NCBI GenBank assembly: GCA_016193385.1 | Contig: JACPSF010000381.1 | Coordinates: 1-10,635 of the forward strand | Length of the DNA: 10,635 nt | DNA from: Deltaproteobacteria bacterium | Lineage (GTDB): Bacteria > Desulfobacterota_B > Binatia > UBA9968 | Reading direction: 5' to 3' | Notes under the pieces: generated by a model | Databases searched by the model: none | Told to the model about the DNA's origin: nothing | Seen by the model: the letters and a program-made list of their open reading frames with translations, nothing else | Shown: piece after piece, positions 4,416 to 10,635 of the stretch | How positions within the stretch are numbered: position 1 is the first letter of the stretch | How the letters are laid out: each line of letters begins with the position of its first letter | Program-made: the position numbers and the translations under genes

Positions 4416-5450
4416 TTAGCGCGCGCTCAACTCATGAACGGCCTGTACCATCGCAATCACATGTTCTACCGGAGTATCAGGAAGGACTCCGTGGCCCAAA
4501 TTAAAGATATGGCCTGGCCTGCCGCCGGCACGCCTGAGAATCTCCGCTACCTTGCGATGGATCTCATCGACGGGAGCCAACAGAGCCACCGGATCCAGGT
4601 TCCCCTGGATCCCGACGTCGTAGCCCACGGACTCCCAGGCCTCATCCAGATTGACCCGCCAGTCCAGGCCGAGGATATCCCCTCCGGCGGCGCGTATATG
4701 TCTGAGCAATCCGGCGGTTCCGGTGCTGAAATGGATGACCGGGACCCCACGCGTGAGCGCCTCGATAGTGGCGCACGAATAGGGAAGGACGTATTGCTGA
4801 TAGTCTTGCGGTGAAAGACATCCGACCCAGCTGTCGAAAATCTGTACCGCCTCTGCCCCAGCCGCAATCTGCGCATTGAGGTATCTGGCAATGGCCCGCA
4901 CAAGGCGCTCCATCAGGGCGCGCCAGGCTTCCGCTTCATAGTACATGAGTCGCTTCGTATAAATGTAGTTCCGGGAACTTCCTCCTTCGATCAAATAGGA
5001 AGCGAGAGTAAACGGCGCTCCGGAAAAGCCGATGAGCGGGACTCTCCCGCCCAACGCGGCGCAGCTTCTCTGGATCGCTTCGAAAACGAACCCGAGCGAC
5101 TTTTCCGGTTCCACCTCCGCAAGGCCGCCGACCTCGGACCCGCTGCGCACAGGGCGGCGGATTACGGGTCCGTCCCCTCTGCCATATTCCAGCCCGACTC
5201 CCATCGGCTCCAGCAGCAACAGGATGTCGGAAAAAATGATCGCGGCATCGACTCCGAGACGGTCGACCGGTAGCAAGGTAATTTCGGCGGCCAGTTCCGG
5301 CCGCCGACACAGGTCGATAAAGCTGAACTCAGACCTGAGGCGGCGATATTCCTCCATATAGCGGCCCGCCTGCCGCATTAACCAGACAGGAGTGTAGGGC
5401 GTCTTTTCTCTGCGGCAGGCAGCCAGGAAGGGGTGATTCGGGTCTGTCAT
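4416..5450 (-). CDS. hemE: Uroporphyrinogen decarboxylase
   Basis: A 344-residue cytosolic enzyme that removes four carboxyl groups from uroporphyrinogen III to give coproporphyrinogen III. Conserved blocks are present in order: PVWLMRQAGRY (21-31), with Arg26 and Arg30 for substrate carboxylates; IIFSDILL with the essential Asp75; GFSGAPFTLASY (141-152) with Tyr152; FDSWVGCLSP (205-214); and FNLGHGVLPDTPVEHV (316-331) with His320. Length is normal for the family. The start at 5450 follows an AGGCAGGG ribosome site and lies 17 bp after the dinB stop. hemH follows after 8 bp, so dinB, hemE and hemH may be on one transcript. No residue appears to be missing. Confidence 0.97.
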   Translation of the reverse strand: MTDPNHPFLAACRREKTPYTPVWLMRQAGRYMEEYRRLRSEFSFIDLCRRPELAAEITLLPVDRLGVDAAIIFSDILLLLEPMGVGLEYGRGDGPVIRRPVRSGSEVGGLAEVEPEKSLGFVFEAIQRSCAALGGRVPLIGFSGAPFTLASYLIEGGSSRNYIYTKRLMYYEAEAWRALMERLVRAIARYLNAQIAAGAEAVQIFDSWVGCLSPQDYQQYVLPYSCATIEALTRGVPVIHFSTGTAGLLRHIRAAGGDILGLDWRVNLDEAWESVGYDVGIQGNLDPVALLAPVDEIHRKVAEILRRAGGRPGHIFNLGHGVLPDTPVEHVIAMVQAVHELSAR

Positions 5451-5467
5451 GGCCCTGCCTTTCCGAT

Positions 5468-6589
5468 CTAGCGCTCGCGACGGTGAAGCCGGGCGATGCC
5501 AATCGCGTCTTCACCATATTTATCTCGCAGGCGGTCGATGCCCTGGTAGAGCTTTTCCCAGGAGAGACGCTTCTGAACATCGAACATGGATTCCTGCCAG
5601 CCCGAGCTTAGGAGATTGCCGGTACTTACTCCCAGGAGGCGGACCGACCCGCCGGGAGCGAGGTTTTTTCTTAGCAATTCCTGGGCTACCCCAAAGATCT
5701 CACGGTCGAAACACGTAGGAGTGGTAAGACTCCGCGAGCGGGTAATAGTGCTAAAATTGGAATAGCGGATCTTCACCGTGATGCATCGGGCATAGAGCCC
5801 CTCTCCACGCAATCTACCCCCCACTTCTTCAACCAGCTCCCACAAGACCTCGTCCATCTTCTCTCTATCTTTTAGCGGCTTGTCCAATGTGGTCTCGTTG
5901 CCAATAGAATGATCGTGCCCATGCTCTCCGTGCCCCAGTTCATCAAGATCAAGATAACGGCGCCTGAGATCAGAGCGCTTCAGAAGGTCAGCGATTGTCT
6001 TTATGCCTTGCTGCAGTAGTTTTTCGTGCGTCTTTGGCCCCACTCCCGGTATCGACTCCACTGGGAGAGGGGAGAGAAAAGCCTGCTCGGTCCCAGGGGG
6101 CACGAAGATAAAGCCGTGCGGTTTGGCCAAGGTGGCGGCGATCTTCGCTACCAGCCGACTGGTTGAAAGCCCGCCTGAGGCCGAAAGGCCGAGATCTTTT
6201 TCTATCCGCGCGAGGATGTCGCGAGCTGTCTTGACAGGTGGACCGAAGAGCCGCTCCGTGCCCGTGAGATCCACCACTCCCTCGTCTATTGAGAGTGCAT
6301 GAACCTCCGGCGAATATTTCTCTAGAATAGCGAAGACCCGGTCCGAGAATTCGCCGTAGACTTGACGCCGGTTGGGCAAAAAGATGCCGTGCGGGCAGAG
6401 CTTCTTCGCTTGAAAGCCCGGCATGGCCGAGTGGACCCCGAATTTCCGCGCCTCGTACGACGCCGAGGTCACCACTCCCCTTCCCCCCCGGCCACCCACG
6501 ATGACCGGCCTCCCTTTCAAGGCCGGATTGAGCACCTGTTCCACCGAGGCGAAAAAGGCATCCATGTCGATGTGCAGATGCCAGCCCAT
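5468..6589 (-). CDS. dinB: DNA polymerase IV (Y-family translesion polymerase)
   Basis: A 373-residue Y-family polymerase that copies past DNA lesions. The palm carries HIDMDAFFASVE with metal ligands Asp8 and Asp10 and a Phe13 steric gate, numbered as in E. coli DinB, plus the catalytic pair Asp102-Glu103 in ALSIDEGVVD. The TSASYEARKFGV block, the GLSTSRLVAKIAA segment and the thumb helix-hairpin-helix SIPGVGPKTHEKL are all present, followed by the little-finger domain. I chose the ATG at 6589. The frame is open 63 codons further to a TTG at 6778, but that stretch overlaps the exporter gene and has no family resemblance. No Shine-Dalgarno is visible; a promoter at 6600-6628 would give a very short leader. 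The linker before the little finger is short and His-rich (His220, 223, 225, 227). I found no LexA box. Confidence 0.93.
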   Translation of the reverse strand: MGWHLHIDMDAFFASVEQVLNPALKGRPVIVGGRGGRGVVTSASYEARKFGVHSAMPGFQAKKLCPHGIFLPNRRQVYGEFSDRVFAILEKYSPEVHALSIDEGVVDLTGTERLFGPPVKTARDILARIEKDLGLSASGGLSTSRLVAKIAATLAKPHGFIFVPPGTEQAFLSPLPVESIPGVGPKTHEKLLQQGIKTIADLLKRSDLRRRYLDLDELGHGEHGHDHSIGNETTLDKPLKDREKMDEVLWELVEEVGGRLRGEGLYARCITVKIRYSNFSTITRSRSLTTPTCFDREIFGVAQELLRKNLAPGGSVRLLGVSTGNLLSSGWQESMFDVQKRLSWEKLYQGIDRLRDKYGEDAIGIARLHRRER

Positions 6590-6599
6590 AAGCAGTGAA

Positions 6600-6628
6600 A
6601 GCTTAGGGGATGGCCGGGCGAAGGTCAA
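6600..6628 (-). promoter_or_regulatory. Candidate dinB promoter
   Basis: On the minus strand, TTGACC (6628-6623) and TAAGCT (6605-6600) are 17 nt apart. The -10 ends 10 nt before the dinB ATG, so the leader would be only about 3-4 nt. This fits the missing Shine-Dalgarno and suggests dinB-hemE-hemH can be transcribed apart from clpB. Confidence 0.45.
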
Positions 6629-6660
6629 GGCAAAGCCACAGGTACGACTGGAGCGCCATC

Positions 6661-8223
6661 CTAGCTTCTCTTCGCGCCTCGCATGGCAGAGAATAAAACG
6701 GACAGGATAGTTATGAGGTTGATCACATGCACCGTGTGGGCGAAGCTGGTCATGAAGATCTCGGGCGAAGAGACCCAACCCTGTGGAGATTCGATCTGAA
6801 GCTGGCTCAAGCCTGCAGCCGCCAATCCATAAGTGATGAACATGGCTGACAAGGCAACCCCGGCAGATCCTCCAATGCGCGCGGTCGTGGTCGCTACCCC
6901 CGAGGCCGCGCCCAGTTTGTCCCTGGATACCGAACCCAAGATCGCGCTCTGATTTGGAACGCTAAAAATGGCCCAGCCCAGGCCCGAGACCGCTAAGGGC
7001 AGGATGATTCTGATCACCGTCGAGTCCGAGGTGAGGGAGGCGACAAAATACTGCGCGATCACGATCACGCCCGCTCCTAGCGTACAGAGGAGTCGCGAGC
7101 CGAGCCGATCCGAAAGCCGGCCCGCTATCGGCGCGAGGATGACGATCACGGCGGAGTTCGCGATGATGATCCAACCCATCTTCGAGGGGCTGAAACCCAT
7201 GATGTCCTCCAGATAAAAGGGCAAGAGGAAGTTAATCGCCGACTGGGTTGACGTGATGAAGAAGAGGCTTAGGTTTGCGGTGCTGAAAAGGCGGTTGCGA
7301 AAAAGCGCAAGGCTCAAGATCGGCGTTTCGGCCTTAAGTTCCGTCTTGATGAACAGGAGCAAGGTAAGAAGGGAGAGGAAAATCAAGGTGAAGACCAGGG
7401 GGTGGAACAGGCCGAAATGGGGGATCTCGTTAAGGGCGTAAAGAAAAACCGTGTTGGTCAACAGGAGCAGGGTAGCCCCCAAGAAGTCTATGCTAGCCCC
7501 TTGCGGTCCGGAGTCGGACTCTTCGAGCATTTTCCATCCCAGATAAGCTCCCGCCAAACCCACCGGGGCGTTCAGGAAAAAAATCGAGCGCCAACCTACG
7601 GTATCGATCAGGAACCCGCCTAGCGTGGGCCCGGTAAGGAATCCCACGTGAAACGCCGTCTGAGTTAGACCCAGAGCCTTCCCCTGCTGCTCAGGAGGAA
7701 ACATGACCGAGACGATAGCCCTGCCATTGGCCATGAGCATGGCGCCGCCGACACCTTGCAGGATGCGGAAAACGATGAGCTGGGCGGGAGAGCGTGAAAG
7801 GCCGCAAAGGATCGAGCCGCAGATAAATACGACAAAGCCTCCGACGTAAATCCGTTTCCGACCGAAAAGATCACCCAGTCGACCCAAGGTCAGGACCAGA
7901 CCGATAAGGGTAAGATCATAGACCAGGACGGCCCACTGAATCGTGTTGATGCCGGTCTGAAAGACCCTGGTCAACGTAGGGAGAGAGACCAGGAGCGCCC
8001 TCTGGTTCAGGGCAACCATAAAAAGACCGAGGCTGACGTTCAGGAGAACCAGGCGAGGATTCTGTTGCCATCTTACGGGAGGCCCGGCTTTCGCCCGCAG
8101 GAAGGGGGTGAATCTCCCGCTCAAGCTAGTGTGAGATCCTTTCGCCAAGCTGGTTGAGATAGAGGCTGGTCGGTTTCGTTCGTTGCAGGGCTTGGAGGCT
8201 AATGGAGGACCCCCTCGGCCCAA
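6661..8223 (-). CDS. DHA2-type MFS drug/proton antiporter (EmrB/QacA-like)
   Basis: This inner-membrane transporter of up to 520 residues has the features of the 14-helix DHA2 family. The first helix covers about residues 57-75. Motif A is [11 protein letters not shown] (114-124). Arg153 lies in motif B ([11 protein letters not shown]). Motif [11 protein letters not shown] (194-203) marks antiporters, and a second motif-A-like loop, [10 protein letters not shown], is at 368-377. The family exports hydrophobic compounds in exchange for protons; the substrate cannot be told. The start is uncertain. A stop three codons upstream makes the TTG at 8223 the earliest possible start, overlapping clpB by 25 nt with GAGGA just before it. 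In-frame TTGs at 8148 and 8124 would shorten the polar N-terminal tail. No ATG precedes helix 1. Overlap with clpB suggests co-transcription. No EmrA-like adaptor is present in the window. Confidence 0.88.
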   Translation of the reverse strand: MGRGGPPLASKPCNERNRPASISTSLAKGSHTSLSGRFTPFLRAKAGPPVRWQQNPRLVLLNVSLGLFMVALNQRALLVSLPTLTRVFQTGINTIQWAVLVYDLTLIGLVLTLGRLGDLFGRKRIYVGGFVVFICGSILCGLSRSPAQLIVFRILQGVGGAMLMANGRAIVSVMFPPEQQGKALGLTQTAFHVGFLTGPTLGGFLIDTVGWRSIFFLNAPVGLAGAYLGWKMLEESDSGPQGASIDFLGATLLLLTNTVFLYALNEIPHFGLFHPLVFTLIFLSLLTLLLFIKTELKAETPILSLALFRNRLFSTANLSLFFITSTQSAINFLLPFYLEDIMGFSPSKMGWIIIANSAVIVILAPIAGRLSDRLGSRLLCTLGAGVIVIAQYFVASLTSDSTVIRIILPLAVSGLGWAIFSVPNQSAILGSVSRDKLGAASGVATTTARIGGSAGVALSAMFITYGLAAAGLSQLQIESPQGWVSSPEIFMTSFAHTVHVINLITILSVLFSAMRGAKRS

Positions 8224-10635
8224 GCTTCCTCACGGTAGGCGGCGTCGCCCCGACTGAAGATCAAATCGTTTCCGCCAGAGTCGATCTTGACCGTATCCCC
8301 CTCGCGGAACTCCCCCTGGAGGATTTTTAAAGCCAAGGGGTCTTGGACGAGTTTCTGTATGGTTCGCTTGAGCGGGCGCGCGCCATAGACCGGGTCATAG
8401 CCTTGCTCTGCCAAAAACTCCTTAGCCCGTTTCGTGATTTCGAGCACCATTTTCTTGCCTGCCAGACTCTGGCGCAGTCGCACGAGCTGGATCTCTACGA
8501 TCTGCTTGATCTCCTCCCGGCCCAGGCTGTTGAAGATGATGACTTCATCGATCCGATTCAGGAACTCCGGTTTGAAGGCTTCCTGAAGGGCCAAAGTGAC
8601 GCGGCGCTCCAGCTCTCTTCGGTCTTTCTCTCCCAGCTCTTGGATATGCTGGCTCCCCAGATTCGAGGTCATGATAATCACGGTGTTCTTAAAATCGACC
8701 GTCCTGCCCTGCCCGTCGGTCATGCGCCCGTCTTCAAGAATCTGTAGCAGGGCGTTGAACACTTCCGGATGAGCTTTCTCGATTTCGTCAAACAAGACCA
8801 CCGCATAGGGCTTGCGTCGCACCGCCTCGGTCAGATATCCACCCTCCTCATAGCCCACGTAACCCGGAGGGGCTCCGATCAGGCGCGCTACCGAGTGTTT
8901 CTCCATGAACTCCGACATATCCAACCGCACTATGGCCTGCTCATCGTCGAAGAGAAACCCCGCTAAGGCGCGGCACAGCTCGGTCTTTCCCACCCCCGTG
9001 GGACCCAGAAAGATGAAGGACCCGATCGGGCGATTCGGATCCTGCAGGCCGGCCCGCGCGCGGCGCACGGCGTTGGAGATCACGCCGATCGCCCGGTCTT
9101 GCCCGACCACTCTCGCCTTGAGCCGCTCCTCCATTTTGAGGAGCTTCTGCACTTCCCCTTCCATCATCCTGGAGACGGGGATTCCGGTCCACTTCGCCAC
9201 CACCTCCGCCACATCCTCGGCATCCACCTCTTCCTTGAGCATCTTCTGATTTCTTTGCAGCTCGACGAGTTTCTGGTTTTCGGTTTCGAGCTCTCTCTGG
9301 AGCTGGGTGAGCACGCCGTAGCGCAGCTCGGCGGCGCGATTCAGATCGCCCTGGCGCTGCACCTGCTGCTGCTCCAGCTTGGCGGCCTCGATCTTCTCTT
9401 TGAGGGAGCGGAGCCGCTGGATCACCGCCTTCTCGTTGTTCCAGTGCGCCTTAAGCTTCTCGGAACTGGCGCGCAGGCCCTCGATCTCTCGCTCCAGCCG
9501 CCCGAGCCTTTCCTTAGAGGCCGGGTCATTCTCCCGCTTTAAAGCCTGCCGTTCGATTTCCAGTTGCACGATCTTGCGTTCCACCTCGTCGATCTCGGTG
9601 GGCATGCTGTCGATCTCGATTCTCAGCCGGGACGCGGCTTCATCGATCAGGTCAATCGCTTTGTCCGGCAGGAAGCGATCGCTGATGTAGCGGTGCGAAA
9701 GCGTCGCGGCTGCGACGATGGCCCCGTCGGTGATGCGCACTCCGTGGTGCACTTCGTACCTCTCTTTGAGTCCGCGCAGGATCGCGATCGTATCCTCCAC
9801 CGAAGGCTCGCCGATAAGGATCGGCTGGAACCTGCGCTCCAGAGCGGGATCCTTTTCCACCCGTTTGCGGTACTCATCGATGGTCGTTGCGCCCACGCAG
9901 CGCAACTCCCCGCGCGCCAAAGGGGGCTTTAGCATATTAGAGGCGTCGATGGCACCTTCAGCGGCGCCCGCGCCAACTAGGGTGTGGAGCTCGTCGATGA
10001 AGAGGATGATCTCTCCGTTGGCCTCAGTCACTTCCTTGAGGACTGCCTTCAGCCGTTCCTCGAATTCGCCTCGGAACTTGGCTCCGGCCACGAGGGCGCC
10101 TATATCGAGGGCCACCAACCTTTTGTCCTTTAGGGTCTCGGGCACATCTCCGTTGACGATTCTCAACGCCAGTCCCTCGACGATGGCGGTCTTTCCGACT
10201 CCGGGCTCCCCGATCAGCACCGGGTTGTTCTTGGTGCGGCGGGAGAGAACCTGAATGACCCGGCGGATCTCGTCATCCCTCCCGATCACCGGATCCAGCT
10301 TCCCCCTGCGGGCCAGTTCGGTCAGGTCCCGGCTGTACTTCTCCAGGGCGCGATACTTTTCTTCGGGATTCGGATCCGTGATGCGCTGCGTCCCGCGGAT
10401 ATCGACGAGCGCTTGGAGGATGCGCTCCTTGGAGAGACCGAATTCTTTGAGAAGTTTGCCCGCCTCCCCTTCGTCCTCCACCATGGCAAGCAACAGGTGT
10501 TCGGTGGAAACGTATTCGTCCTTGAGCTCATCGGCTGAGGCAGCGGCTCCTTCCAGTACTTTCTTCAAGCGGGGTGTGACGTAAGTCTGCGTGGTGCCTG
10601 CTCCCGTCACTTGCGGGAGCCGGTCCAAAGCCTTT
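8199..10635 (-). CDS. clpB: ClpB protein disaggregase (5' end outside window)
   Basis: About 811 residues of a protein usually near 860-870; the first codons, roughly 65, are beyond the right edge. The visible part begins in the N-domain ([10 protein letters not shown], as in E. coli ClpB). NBD1 follows, with Walker A GEPGVGKT, Walker B ILFIDE and the [12 protein letters not shown] pore loop. Next is the long coiled-coil middle domain that recruits DnaK, rich in Leu, Glu and Arg. NBD2 has Walker A GPTGVGKT, the GYVGYEEGG pore loop, Walker [10 protein letters not shown] and sensor-2 GARPLKR. The middle domain separates ClpB from ClpC and ClpA. It works as a cytosolic hexamer that threads aggregated protein with DnaK/DnaJ/GrpE. 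The C-terminus carries a tail of roughly 15 residues ([17 protein letters not shown]) beyond the usual end, running into the exporter frame. Regulation is not visible because the promoter lies outside. Confidence 0.97.
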   Translation of the reverse strand, partial: KALDRLPQVTGAGTTQTYVTPRLKKVLEGAAASADELKDEYVSTEHLLLAMVEDEGEAGKLLKEFGLSKERILQALVDIRGTQRITDPNPEEKYRALEKYSRDLTELARRGKLDPVIGRDDEIRRVIQVLSRRTKNNPVLIGEPGVGKTAIVEGLALRIVNGDVPETLKDKRLVALDIGALVAGAKFRGEFEERLKAVLKEVTEANGEIILFIDELHTLVGAGAAEGAIDASNMLKPPLARGELRCVGATTIDEYRKRVEKDPALERRFQPILIGEPSVEDTIAILRGLKERYEVHHGVRITDGAIVAAATLSHRYISDRFLPDKAIDLIDEAASRLRIEIDSMPTEIDEVERKIVQLEIERQALKRENDPASKERLGRLEREIEGLRASSEKLKAHWNNEKAVIQRLRSLKEKIEAAKLEQQQVQRQGDLNRAAELRYGVLTQLQRELETENQKLVELQRNQKMLKEEVDAEDVAEVVAKWTGIPVSRMMEGEVQKLLKMEERLKARVVGQDRAIGVISNAVRRARAGLQDPNRPIGSFIFLGPTGVGKTELCRALAGFLFDDEQAIVRLDMSEFMEKHSVARLIGAPPGYVGYEEGGYLTEAVRRKPYAVVLFDEIEKAHPEVFNALLQILEDGRMTDGQGRTVDFKNTVIIMTSNLGSQHIQELGEKDRRELERRVTLALQEAFKPEFLNRIDEVIIFNSLGREEIKQIVEIQLVRLRQSLAGKKMVLEITKRAKEFLAEQGYDPVYGARPLKRTIQKLVQDPLALKILQGEFREGDTVKIDSGGNDLIFSRGDAAYREEAWAEGVLH

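Noticed and set aside
6590..6778. 63-codon N-terminal extension of dinB from a TTG
   Set aside because: It overlaps the exporter's 3' end, has no Y-family similarity, and the ATG at 6589 gives the standard MGWHLHIDMD start.

Overview
The window is a stretch of bacterial chromosome in which every gene I can support lies on the minus strand. Transcription therefore runs from high to low coordinates. Protein types, SD-led starts, ATGA gene overlaps and moderately high GC in the housekeeping part all indicate a bacterium. The stack of toxin-antitoxin (TA) modules and the (GCTGANN)n repeat are what I associate with soil, sediment or subsurface lineages such as deltaproteobacteria, NC10 or Acidobacteria. 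That placement is an impression; no marker here fixes the phylum.

Right part (about 3448-10635), conserved genes. In order of transcription: clpB (disaggregase, 5' end outside the window); a 14-TM-type DHA2 MFS exporter whose frame overlaps the clpB end; dinB (DNA polymerase IV) with a candidate promoter of its own; hemE (uroporphyrinogen decarboxylase); and hemH (ferrochelatase). hemE and hemH are 8 bp apart and act in the late haem pathway. The usual third partner, protoporphyrinogen or coproporphyrinogen oxidase (hemG/hemY), does not follow. The hemH 3' end is built from a heptamer repeat, and the TA genes begin after it.

Left part (1-3300), a TA island. Four type II-like modules lie head to tail: AbrB-type antitoxin + PIN toxin (3273-2577); ribbon-helix-helix VapB + PIN VapC (2533-1950); Phd/YefM antitoxin + PIN toxin (1804-1098); and a TumE-family toxin whose antitoxin starts at the window's left edge (311-1). 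Each gene pair overlaps by 4 to 14 bases. Each module has a plausible sigma70-type promoter, and three have a palindromic candidate operator over the promoter. Three unrelated antitoxin folds are thus paired with three different PIN ribonucleases.

Most notable observations: the Phd-PIN cassette lies between two copies of a 48-bp imperfect direct repeat (913-960 and 1887-1934); its operator has two TGTACA cores 12 bp apart, as in yefM-yoeB; the tumE and vapB transcripts look leaderless while the antitoxin after tumE has a perfect Shine-Dalgarno; and the 349-1097 gap has no convincing gene but holds a strong hairpin and one repeat copy. I see no RNA gene, CRISPR array, transposase or integrase.
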